DNA of 64,000 nucleotides from Pectobacterium colocasium (GTDB lineage Bacteria; Pseudomonadota; Gammaproteobacteria; Enterobacterales; Enterobacteriaceae). The stretch is taken from assembly GCF_020181655.1 (NCBI RefSeq), contig NZ_CP084032.1:62001-126000 (forward strand), given 5' to 3'. The notes below the pieces were generated by a model, which was not told where the DNA came from, did no database searches, and saw only the letters and a program-made list of their open reading frames with translations. Below, one piece after another: positions 6,316-15,030 of this stretch (the first letter of the stretch is position 1; the number at the start of each line of letters is the position of its first letter). A program made the translations under genes and the position numbers.

Positions 6316-9300
6316 TTTAATCTCCTTGGGACTAACATTACGTCATTATTGTCAATGACTTCCACTGTGATTCCCGGATATTTTTTCTGAAACTGGTCAA
6401 CAACACCAAGGCAACTCTCACATGCTGTCCGTTCCGTAAAGATGGTAACTTTACCTTGGGCTGTGACGTTACCCCCCAACTTGTCAGCCAGATTATCCAG
6501 TATCTTATATTCAGAGTCAGTATTTCTAGATATTGGCTTACCTTCATTGTTTTTAATAACTTCATATTTAAAATTTTCACTGCCTTTTCCTACAAAACTT
6601 TTTTCCTCAATGTCAATCCTACTGTGTGCCGCCATGGATTTTGGCATATTGGGTATATCAATTTGTGCCACGGCCACATTACCTGAAGTTCTTATGTCAC
6701 GTGAAAATGGTGCTCTTGCGTCCAGCACCTGCTGCCTAAAACCTGCTGCTTGCTGTATGGTCTTCTCATTAACCAGATAACTTTTCCAGCCTGCGGTTGG
6801 CGTCACGAGGCTTTTTGACAGGTACTGATTACCGACGCCTGCCTTGCCCATGCCCGCGAATGTACTCGCTATCGAAATACCAAAGCCTAAAGTTTCTACT
6901 GTGTCCTTAGACCAGCCTGTCATCTGGCTAAAATTTTCAATCCATTGGTTTCTGGCAAACATCTGACCATCAGAAATGCTGTCGCCTGTGGTATAGGTAA
7001 ACAACTGTTCCATGTCATAGCCAACATAAAGCGGATAATTGCTTGTACGTTGCCGATCTTTTTGCACCCAATAATTGGCGAGTATTCCATCTTCTTCGCG
7101 TGTTGTTGGGTACAGTGCCATCAACGTTTCATATTGCTGGCGTTCTTCTGAATTTAATGATTCCTGTGCCACACAGTTAACTTTGCGGCAGGATGCTGCC
7201 AACAGGCGCATTTCCTTCTCTTTGTCACCTTTAGCAAGCTCTTTGATGGCCTGAATTTCATCAAGGTGTAATTGTCGATTAAAGCGTTCAACAATTTCAG
7301 CGGCGCTGGCACCGCTATTGACGCCACTGGCTTTGCCTGTGGCGACTGCGCCCATAATCGCACCCGCGAAGCGGCTGATTTGTGCCTGCTTTTCTTGCCA
7401 CCCTTCTGATTTTACAAGGTTATCGTTAATAATTATGCCAGCCAGCTCTGCTGCCAATGCACCAGCCGCAGCGCCTTTGACGTTACCACCGCTGATTTCA
7501 GCTGCTACGCCCGCGACGACAGCATGGCTGAGTGCTTTGCCCGGCACATCAAGGACAGAGCCGTTATCCCCTATAAACTTCGCCCCTTCAGCGTTAATTT
7601 GGCTGCCGATATTACTTAGGAGCGCGGTGGTGAAATTATCTTTGAAGCTACCGCCGTTAATCGCGGTGCCGATGCTGGAGCTGATCACTGACTGTCCAGC
7701 GACACGCTGCGCGACCTTGCTCCAGTCACCGTTGCTGAGCATGGGCAATTTGGCTTTAGCGGGATCGATGACGGTTGTACCGTTAGCAGCCTGACTAAAT
7801 TGCATGATTTCATCGAAGCCTGCTAATGCGCCGCCGATCACCATTGAGGTAACCAGTGATTTGACCGAGTCACTGCTGCTCATGGCCTGTAACGTTTTAG
7901 ACAGGTTGCCTTTGTTATCAACCAGTGCGACTGCCGCCTGCGAGGTCAGTGCTGTCATCCCTGAGTAGGCTGCTCCATAGGTTGAGGCAGTCACTACCGC
8001 ACTTGTGCTTCCTACCGTACCGGCAGCTAAATCTGCCGCATAAGCCGCCAGACCAGAACCTGCGGTTACCGCCGCAACGGCAATCGCAATCACAGCTCCA
8101 ACAACAGGGTTCAGGCTTTGTGTGGTGTGGTTCCAGGTACTGTAAGCGTCTTGTACCGTGTTCCATTGCACATCGGGGCGGGTATTTAAGTCTTTCAGCC
8201 AGGCTGTGCCGGGGTTATTACTTAGTGTTAGTAGGGCATTTTGCAGGGACTGCGCATTCTGGGTTTTTATATCAGCGGTAATACCAGTAGCGGCATCAAT
8301 TGTCAGTTGGCCGCCAGAGTAGATGCTTGGAAGCAACCAGGTGTCTTTGGTATAGCCTTTGTCATTGCTCTTGATGAAGAACCCTTTTGAGGTAGTGATC
8401 GTCTGCTCAAATGCCGTATTTTTGACGGCTTTGAAGTTCACCTTGCCTTGTGTGCTGGTCAGCTTGGCGTTTTTGCCTGCGTTGATTTTGCTGGCTTCAT
8501 AGGTGCTGTCATCACGGCTGAGCAAATTGATATCACCGCCTGCGGTGAATTCTGTCACTTTGTTCGTTACATTGTGGCTGGTTTGTCGAATGGTGGTTTT
8601 CTTGCCGTACCATTTGCGCTTAGTGGTGGTTTTCTCGTAATGGTTACTTTCTTCTACCGCTTGTGCGTAAAGGAAACCGCCTTTGGCTGCGGCATCTAAC
8701 GTGCCTTTGGCGATCAACTGGGTCGCCTGGAAGAGAATGCTGCCGTTGGATAATAGGGTGAGTATTCCACCACTGTTTAAAGCGACATTTTTTTGCGTGA
8801 CGGACTCGCTATATTCGTTGCTTCCCTCTCGATAAATGTGATTAGCCACGGCGTTAAATTCCATTTTCCCACCGGAACTTAATGTCATATCGCCGCCGGA
8901 AGAGAAATCGGTTCCAATTGCGCTCAGCTCTCCATTGGAAGCTATCGTCAGGTTTTTGCCCGCATGAACCTTGGCGGTAACATTTCGGTCGTCTTTATTA
9001 TTATCGTTCTGACTGTCAATTGCGGAGTAGGCCGTAGCGAGCAATTTCAAGCTATTGCCTGCGAGTAGAGCTACATTGCCATTGGCGGATAAGCTAGCTG
9101 ATTGTGCAAGCAAGTCTTTTCCGCTAGAAATTAATAGCTGATTTCCGGCGTTGATAGTACTGCTTAGTTCGGCCTGTCGAGAGTTGGCAAATAACGCCTC
9201 GGGAATCGTGTTGCTCTCTCTTGGATTTAGATTGATATTATCTCCTGCCGTCAGGTTGATATCTTTAGTCGCCTCCAGTGAAATACCTGCTATATCCAGC

Positions 9301-11684
9301 ACGTTTCTGGCATTTAACGTAATGCTGTCTGTTGAAGTAATGTTCCCAAGGTGGTTAAAAGCATTATCAAATTTTTTCTGTTTTTCGGGATTGGTGAACG
9401 TACTACCAATTTTTTGAGGGTCTAAAATAGCCCCATCATTTTTAACTGTAATATTATTGCCTGAAATAAATGAAATGTTTTTTGTTTTTCCTATGTCAAT
9501 GCCATTTAATAGAATGTCTTTCCCCGACTGAATAGATAGGTTTTCTGTTGCATTTAATGTGCTGAATTGACGATCTCCATCAACGGAGAAATGCTTTTCG
9601 GCGCTTTCGGTATAAAGTGAAGTCTCTCCTTCACGACTTAAAATTGTAATATTTTTTCCTAAGAATTTATTTTGATTTGCATCAATTCCATTACTTGCGA
9701 GAATAGAAAGATCACCTGCTGAGTTCAGTTCACCACCAGTTAGTTTTACATTTCCTTCAGATAATATACTCAGATTCCCTGTTGATTTTACAGAACTTTG
9801 GTTTTTTATATCTTTGGACTTAAAGATAATTTCTTTCCCTGTGATACTATAGGAATGTGGTGCTGAGTAAGTTTTCTCATAAAGTTCCGTAAGATTCTCA
9901 GGGGCGTTATCCTCGATCTTTATTGTGTCAGTGAAATCTAAAACAAGACTGCCACCTGCATGGATTTTGCTGCTCAAATATTCTTTTTCAAGCCAGGTTT
10001 TTTTATTACCATCCCGAACTAAGGGAACTGAGGCATCTCCCCATAATGGATATTCATCAATGTTAAAACCATCAGGGATTGGTGAAATATCAATGCCAAT
10101 GTCTCTCTCGTCGAACTTAAGAGCTAATTTGACGTAGCTATTTGAATCACCAATAGAATGGTTAAATATATTTGCATTTTTTCCAGTGGTAAGAATATCT
10201 CCCAGTGCGGAAATAGTACTGTATTTGCTATTCAGTGTAGATGAATTTATATAGATGTTTTTTCCTGATGAAATGTTCCCTTCTCCGCTGGAAAAAAATG
10301 TGTACTTGTTTTTTTCTGTGTTGGCGTACGGATTTTCTGTAAATTTAAAACTGCCAATCCAGCGTAAATTCCTATCATCTACTACACCAGAATAAATGGT
10401 AACGAATGAATCACGCCCTGAGCCATCAATCATTATTCCAAATTGGCCATCAATTGATGTTGAATTGGCTGGTGTGCTAATTTTATTAATTGAGAATTGA
10501 TCGACGATATTATCCAACAGCTCCGTCCGAATCACCAAATCCCCGGTATTGGTCTTAATCGTCCCCGAGCGGTTTTCGACCTTAACGCCTTTGTTCCCTG
10601 TCGCGTCTTTTTGGATCCACAGGTTGTTGTTGGCCTGAATGGTGGCCTGCGTGTTGGTCAGGTTATCGTTGAACAGGCGCATATCTTCGCCTGCTATAAT
10701 ATTCCCTTGGTTATTCAATACGGTACTGGCAAGCGTGATATCTCGGTCGCTTTTCACTGTATTACCAGCAGCAATATCGACCTGCTGTGCACTCAGATTA
10801 AGATCGGTTTTCGCGTGAACATTACCGAGCTGAATTTTGCCTTTGCTGTCCAGCGTGATGCCCTGTTGAGAGCTGGTCAGGTTAGCGACGTTAGCGCCGA
10901 CTCCGTCCTCGGTTGCCACGAGCCGGATGCGTTCTGCATACATACCGCCGAGCGCTTTGGTATCCACCGCCAACAGCGGTTTGGTACCTTCTCCGGCGAT
11001 GGGGGCGATCGTGCCGGTTTTGAAATCGACCCGATTGCTGCCTTGAGTCAGCGTCAGGCCTTTTGCGTTGATTTTGCCGTTCAGTTCAGTTGCCCGGCTG
11101 AGGATATCGACATAATCCGTTGCTGAACCGTCCAGGCCTTTTCCACCAATGGTGATGCTGCCTTTTTTCACTTCCAACGCTTCAAGTGCGCCTTGCTGAT
11201 CCAGCACCGGTTTACCCGTCGTCAGCGTGGCTGAAGGTGTGTTGATGAACCCACATCCATCACAGGTGATACCATTCGGGTTGGCAATCAATACGTTGGC
11301 TTTCTTCCCGAAGACTTCTATTTTCCCTTGCAGGTCTGAGCGGGTGGAGCCCGTCACTTCGTTGATAATCAGATCGGCCGCTTTGCCCTTGAGGTTGGCG
11401 TTAGCATTGAGCTGTCCGGCCAACTGCGATTGACCTGCGGCAATGCTGTTGTTGAGCACCGCACCGGGTGTCCCGACGCTGAAATCTTTATAGGTATTGT
11501 GAGAAACACCTGCCGCATTTGGTGTTGCGATATTGATGACCGGTACGGCACCCGCGTTGTTGACCTGCGTGCGTGGGCCGTCTGGCGTGAGTGCCGCGAA
11601 TGCGGGGTGTAACGGTTGGATCGCGGTCAGGTAGATCAGCAGATAGCTAAGTCCGCGTGTGGCGCGGTTATTGAATTTTTCCAT
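6312..11684 (-). CDS. cdiA: CdiA-type two-partner secretion toxin with deaminase C-terminus
   Basis: Secreted filamentous contact-dependent inhibition exoprotein, exported by the CdiB next to it. At 1790 residues it is short for the class (often over 3000). In order: signal peptide (to about AFA, residue 30); TPS secretion domain with NPNG at 135-138 and CDGCGF just after; haemagglutinin repeats; an AT-rich unusual stretch at about residues 395-760; more repeats; a hydrophobic Ala/Gly-rich pretoxin segment at about 1190-1450; a NRQLHLDEIQAIKELA motif in place of VENN; then the toxin. The last about 100 residues carry DSE (1723-1725) and CESC (Cys1755, Cys1758), the zinc/proton-shuttle signature of deaminase-fold toxins, most like the Toxin-deaminase (BURPS668_1122) group. 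The substrate (DNA, RNA or nucleotide) cannot be told. Confidence 0.92.
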   Translation of the reverse strand: MEKFNNRATRGLSYLLIYLTAIQPLHPAFAALTPDGPRTQVNNAGAVPVINIATPNAAGVSHNTYKDFSVGTPGAVLNNSIAAGQSQLAGQLNANANLKGKAADLIINEVTGSTRSDLQGKIEVFGKKANVLIANPNGITCDGCGFINTPSATLTTGKPVLDQQGALEALEVKKGSITIGGKGLDGSATDYVDILSRATELNGKINAKGLTLTQGSNRVDFKTGTIAPIAGEGTKPLLAVDTKALGGMYAERIRLVATEDGVGANVANLTSSQQGITLDSKGKIQLGNVHAKTDLNLSAQQVDIAAGNTVKSDRDITLASTVLNNQGNIIAGEDMRLFNDNLTNTQATIQANNNLWIQKDATGNKGVKVENRSGTIKTNTGDLVIRTELLDNIVDQFSINKISTPANSTSIDGQFGIMIDGSGRDSFVTIYSGVVDDRNLRWIGSFKFTENPYANTEKNKYTFFSSGEGNISSGKNIYINSSTLNSKYSTISALGDILTTGKNANIFNHSIGDSNSYVKLALKFDERDIGIDISPIPDGFNIDEYPLWGDASVPLVRDGNKKTWLEKEYLSSKIHAGGSLVLDFTDTIKIEDNAPENLTELYEKTYSAPHSYSITGKEIIFKSKDIKNQSSVKSTGNLSILSEGNVKLTGGELNSAGDLSILASNGIDANQNKFLGKNITILSREGETSLYTESAEKHFSVDGDRQFSTLNATENLSIQSGKDILLNGIDIGKTKNISFISGNNITVKNDGAILDPQKIGSTFTNPEKQKKFDNAFNHLGNITSTDSITLNARNVLDIAGISLEATKDINLTAGDNINLNPRESNTIPEALFANSRQAELSSTINAGNQLLISSGKDLLAQSASLSANGNVALLAGNSLKLLATAYSAIDSQNDNNKDDRNVTAKVHAGKNLTIASNGELSAIGTDFSSGGDMTLSSGGKMEFNAVANHIYREGSNEYSESVTQKNVALNSGGILTLLSNGSILFQATQLIAKGTLDAAAKGGFLYAQAVEESNHYEKTTTKRKWYGKKTTIRQTSHNVTNKVTEFTAGGDINLLSRDDSTYEASKINAGKNAKLTSTQGKVNFKAVKNTAFEQTITTSKGFFIKSNDKGYTKDTWLLPSIYSGGQLTIDAATGITADIKTQNAQSLQNALLTLSNNPGTAWLKDLNTRPDVQWNTVQDAYSTWNHTTQSLNPVVGAVIAIAVAAVTAGSGLAAYAADLAAGTVGSTSAVVTASTYGAAYSGMTALTSQAAVALVDNKGNLSKTLQAMSSSDSVKSLVTSMVIGGALAGFDEIMQFSQAANGTTVIDPAKAKLPMLSNGDWSKVAQRVAGQSVISSSIGTAINGGSFKDNFTTALLSNIGSQINAEGAKFIGDNGSVLDVPGKALSHAVVAGVAAEISGGNVKGAAAGALAAELAGIIINDNLVKSEGWQEKQAQISRFAGAIMGAVATGKASGVNSGASAAEIVERFNRQLHLDEIQAIKELAKGDKEKEMRLLAASCRKVNCVAQESLNSEERQQYETLMALYPTTREEDGILANYWVQKDRQRTSNYPLYVGYDMEQLFTYTTGDSISDGQMFARNQWIENFSQMTGWSKDTVETLGFGISIASTFAGMGKAGVGNQYLSKSLVTPTAGWKSYLVNEKTIQQAAGFRQQVLDARAPFSRDIRTSGNVAVAQIDIPNMPKSMAAHSRIDIEEKSFVGKGSENFKYEVIKNNEGKPISRNTDSEYKILDNLADKLGGNVTAQGKVTIFTERTACESCLGVVDQFQKKYPGITVEVIDNNDVMLVPRRLK

Positions 11685-11722
11685 GTGACTTTCCTTGTTT
11701 TCCTTTTGCTGTGAATAAAACG

Positions 11723-13405
11723 CTAATCAAAAAGTGCTGTAACGGGGAGGGAGACGTTCCAGTAAACGACGGCGTTATCGGGATGGAGATCGTCTGGGAA
11801 ATACAGCGGTACGCCGAGCGACACGGATTGGCTTACCCAACGTGAAGATGCGGACAGACCAACGGAAGCACCGGTCATATTGCCGCCATCGACTTTGCCG
11901 GTTTTTCCGGCGATCCATCCGCTATCCACTGCCGTTGTGAGCGCGATATCACCCAGAAGCGGTAGCGTGGCGACTTGCCAGTTCACTTCGTTGCGCCAGT
12001 AGAAACCCCGATTGCCGGTCAGCGTTTGCTCTTTAAATCCCCGGACGGAATACTCGCCGCCGAGCGAGACGCGTTCGCTGGTATACAGGTTGTCCGGCGT
12101 GGTTTGGCCGTAAAGGGATGTCAGGAAGGTCAGCGAGGGGGCAAGCGGATAGAAATAGCTGCTGCTGACGCTAAATTTACGGAACTCGCTGCGCGGCAGG
12201 CCACGGTTTTCCTTTGTGTCATCCGTTGCACCCCAGCTCCTCAAGCCGTGGCTTAGCATCGGGTTAAGCGTAAAATATCCACCCGCCAGCGTGGTGCTAT
12301 AGCTCAGTCCAATACTGGCGCTACTGACCGTCGGGCTGCTGATTCCAAGGCGTTCACCTGCCATGCGGTTCTCGGTGCGTCGGCGAGAGAGCGCGCTATC
12401 CAGCGCCAGCTTCTGCTTCCCATCTCGGTAGAGCGTTCTGTTGAGGCTTAGCCGATTGGTGTTGCTTTGGCCTTCATAGCGATACGTGCTACTGCCAATC
12501 GGGATTGGCTGGAAAAAGTCGTTCCAGGCGTATTGATAGCCGAGCGTCCAGTAGCCATAAGGCAAGGACATCCCGCCCGATAACGCTTGGCTGCCGTAGC
12601 GATGGTTGAATGCGCTATCACGGCTGGCGGTGAGCCACCAGCGGTCAGCGAGTCGCAGCGGGTTATCGAGCGTGAAATGAGTGGAAAGCTGTTCGCGGCC
12701 CGTGCTTTTTTGCCCGCTGTTGTCAGCATTGAGGGACACGGTCACAGGACGGGATTGCGTGGTGCGTTTGAGGTAAACAATCGAACTTCCGGCTTGCTTT
12801 CCCGGCTGAATATCAATCGCTACCTGTCGTGAAGGTAGGCGATTAAGCTGTTCCATCCCTTGTTCGATATCGCGCAGATTAAGAATACGTCCTTCCAGCC
12901 CGGGGAATGCCATCTTGATTGCCAGTGGTGTTTCCCCTTCCATGCGGATGGCTTCTATCTTTCCCTCGCTGACGCTGATGATGAGTGTGCCTCCAGAGAG
13001 GTCTTGCTCCTGTAAATAGGCCTGACTGGTGACAAAGCCGTGATTGAGATAGGTGTTGGTCGTTTCCCTCACGGCGTTATGGATGGTGACTAAATCCAGG
13101 CAGCGATTTTGGTAGCGTTGCTGGAGAGCGGCCCGATCTTTCGTCGAGAGAGTGTTTGCATCGTGAAAGACAATGTTTTGGATGGGGAAGCAGACGGCAT
13201 CTTTTACTGTTGATTCAGTGACCGTGGGTATCGTTAAGGTGGTGCTGTTTTCCAACGATAACCGCTGCTGTTTGGCCTGCTCCAGTAATGCTTTTTGCTG
13301 GAGTTCCAGTGCATCTCGATCCGTTGGGCTGATGGCAGTGGCGGCAAAGGCTGAGCTGCTGAGGCTCAAAAGAATAAGGCTTATAAAAGAAAGGGTTTTA
13401 CACAA
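11723..13405 (-). CDS. cdiB: CdiB-type outer-membrane two-partner secretion transporter
   Basis: 560 residues. It is the outer-membrane TpsB channel that exports CdiA. It has a signal peptide to SSSAFA, a periplasmic linker helix with a QQKALLEQAKQQR coiled stretch, two POTRA-like domains (with CFPI and a paired CL motif), then a 16-strand beta-barrel. The family motif VRGF is at residues 454-457 (GGEYSVRGF). The gene is 38 bp upstream of cdiA on the same strand, the E. coli-type order B-A-I. The chain ends in a typical barrel terminus (VTALFD). Confidence 0.93.
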   Translation of the reverse strand: MCKTLSFISLILLSLSSSAFAATAISPTDRDALELQQKALLEQAKQQRLSLENSTTLTIPTVTESTVKDAVCFPIQNIVFHDANTLSTKDRAALQQRYQNRCLDLVTIHNAVRETTNTYLNHGFVTSQAYLQEQDLSGGTLIISVSEGKIEAIRMEGETPLAIKMAFPGLEGRILNLRDIEQGMEQLNRLPSRQVAIDIQPGKQAGSSIVYLKRTTQSRPVTVSLNADNSGQKSTGREQLSTHFTLDNPLRLADRWWLTASRDSAFNHRYGSQALSGGMSLPYGYWTLGYQYAWNDFFQPIPIGSSTYRYEGQSNTNRLSLNRTLYRDGKQKLALDSALSRRRTENRMAGERLGISSPTVSSASIGLSYSTTLAGGYFTLNPMLSHGLRSWGATDDTKENRGLPRSEFRKFSVSSSYFYPLAPSLTFLTSLYGQTTPDNLYTSERVSLGGEYSVRGFKEQTLTGNRGFYWRNEVNWQVATLPLLGDIALTTAVDSGWIAGKTGKVDGGNMTGASVGLSASSRWVSQSVSLGVPLYFPDDLHPDNAVVYWNVSLPVTALFD

Positions 13406-13612
13406 AATGAACGCGATCCTTACGTTGATTTACATTTTGCGCTTATATACACAAATGCCTTATTCCGTGACTAGGTAAAATCGATACCCGATAGAAATTC
13501 GACAGAATGCGTTGAGAAATTTAATTTATGAGAATAAAAATGAGAGTCATTATCATTTTTATATAAATAGGCAGATAACAATATCGTAAGACATAATAAT
13601 TTTTATATTTAT

Positions 13613-13644
13613 CATAGGGTTTCCGCTGCTATGGAAACCCTATG
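13613..13644 (-). terminator. 12-bp-stem terminator after the PLP lyase gene
   Basis: CATAGGGTTTCC and its exact complement flank an 8-nt loop, 17 nt past the stop of the gene ending at 13662. On the minus strand it is followed by ATAAATATAAAAATT, so the U-run is weak. The rest of 13406-13661 is AT-rich upstream sequence of cdiB. Confidence 0.6.
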
Positions 13645-13661
13645 AAGGGGAGAACACGAAA

Positions 13662-15005
13662 TCAGACGTGGGTTAGCGCGCCCAGGCAGTCATCCAGCGC
13701 GCCGACCAGCCAGTCAATGTCCTGAGTTTGGAACGCCAATGGTGGACGCAGTTTAAGTACGTTGCCATAAGGGCCAGCGACTGATGTCAGTACACCACGG
13801 TCGCGTAGTGCTTCTGTCAGATTCAGCGCCAGCGTTTTATCCGGTGTTTTGTTCTCTCTGTCGCTCACCAGTTCAAACCCGATAAATAACCCCGCGCCGC
13901 GCACGTTGCCTACACAAGCGTATTTGTCTTGCAGGGTGGTCAGTTCCGCCAGTAACTGCGCGCCCACGACGCGACTGTGTTCCTGAAGTTGCTCATCGTG
14001 AATTACTTTCAGCACCGCCTGCGCCGCAGCCATGGCCACTGGATTTCCGCCGAACGTGTTGAAGTAGGGGATCTGGTCGCTGAAAGCGGCGAGCACGTCG
14101 CTTTTTGCCAGCAGCCCGGAAACCGGGATGCCGTTGCCCATCGGTTTTCCGGTGGTGATGATATCCGGCACGACATCATGCCGTGCGAAACCCCAGAAAG
14201 CATCGCCGGTGCGCGCGAAGCCGGGCTGAACTTCATCCGCGATGAAAATACCGCCATTACGGTGCACCACATCAACCACAGGACGCAAAAAGCCGCGCGG
14301 ATTGGGGTGTACGCCATCGGAAGAGAAGATCGAGTCCGCAAGGAACGCGGCAAATTTGATGCCGTGCGCTGCCATATCATCGATCTGTTTCTGGATTTCA
14401 TTGGCAAACCATACGCCCAGATCGGGCGTATTGACGCGATAAGCGTCCGGTGGTGGCACCAGTCGAGTGGTCGCCGCCAGCGGTTGGCCGCTGCCTAATG
14501 CGGGTGAGGCGCCGGAAGTCAGATCGCTGGTGCCATGGTAGGCCTCACGCGTCACGATAACCCCTGTGCCGCCGCTCCAGGCCCGCGCGACGCGGATCGC
14601 CAGATCGTTGGCTTCCGAACCTGTGCACATATACATGGCACGGTTGATGGCCGCGGGTGCGGTGGCGAGGAGCTGCTCTGAATAGTCCAGAATACGTTCA
14701 TGCAAATAGCGAGTATGGGTGTTCAACTGCATCATTTGTTGATGAACGGCATCGATGACTGCCGGGTGGCAGTGCCCGATGCTGGCGACGTTGTTATAGA
14801 CGTCGAGGTACTTTTTGCCATCAGCGTCCCAGAGATATTGTCCCTCACCGCGCACCAGATGAACCGGTTTGCGATAAAACAGTCGATAGGACTCGCCCAG
14901 TACCCGGCTGCGCTTGTCGGTCAGCGTACGGATATCCGCGCTCAGCGCGTCGGCATGCTCGGCGCGGAAACTGTTGGTATCCATGATGGTTGAACGTGTA
15001 GCCAT
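13662..15005 (-). CDS. class-III PLP enzyme, probable ethanolamine-phosphate phospho-lyase
   Basis: 447 residues from the ATG at 15005, which has a TGGAGAG RBS; an upstream ATG at 15059 would overlap the permease gene and is less likely. Class-III aminotransferase fold: the CTGSEAND loop near residue 120, IADEVQPGFARTG for the cofactor ring, and TTGKPMGNG with the Schiff-base Lys287. The neighbours are an ethanolamine-permease-type transporter and a small-molecule kinase of the APH fold. Together they suggest the phospho-lyase that converts O-phosphoethanolamine (or 1-aminopropan-2-ol phosphate) into aldehyde, ammonia and phosphate, as described biochemically in Erwinia carotovora. On sequence alone it could also be an omega-aminotransferase. 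Confidence 0.8.
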   Translation of the reverse strand: MATRSTIMDTNSFRAEHADALSADIRTLTDKRSRVLGESYRLFYRKPVHLVRGEGQYLWDADGKKYLDVYNNVASIGHCHPAVIDAVHQQMMQLNTHTRYLHERILDYSEQLLATAPAAINRAMYMCTGSEANDLAIRVARAWSGGTGVIVTREAYHGTSDLTSGASPALGSGQPLAATTRLVPPPDAYRVNTPDLGVWFANEIQKQIDDMAAHGIKFAAFLADSIFSSDGVHPNPRGFLRPVVDVVHRNGGIFIADEVQPGFARTGDAFWGFARHDVVPDIITTGKPMGNGIPVSGLLAKSDVLAAFSDQIPYFNTFGGNPVAMAAAQAVLKVIHDEQLQEHSRVVGAQLLAELTTLQDKYACVGNVRGAGLFIGFELVSDRENKTPDKTLALNLTEALRDRGVLTSVAGPYGNVLKLRPPLAFQTQDIDWLVGALDDCLGALTHV

Positions 15006-15030
15006 AATCTCTCCAATGTGCGTTGCAATG

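Larger units (their letters stand above)
4840..6895 (-). repeat. direct duplication of CDI satellite module, copy 2 (cdiA-proximal)
   Basis: The counterpart of 2067-4114. It carries the cdiA 3' end with its toxin, the main immunity gene, the same 8-bp-stem hairpin and 22-codon remnant, the interrupted DUF4279-like gene, the 109-residue gene and the 13-bp inverted repeat. It sits in the original position directly attached to cdiA, so it is the likely parent of the other copy. Confidence 0.85.
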
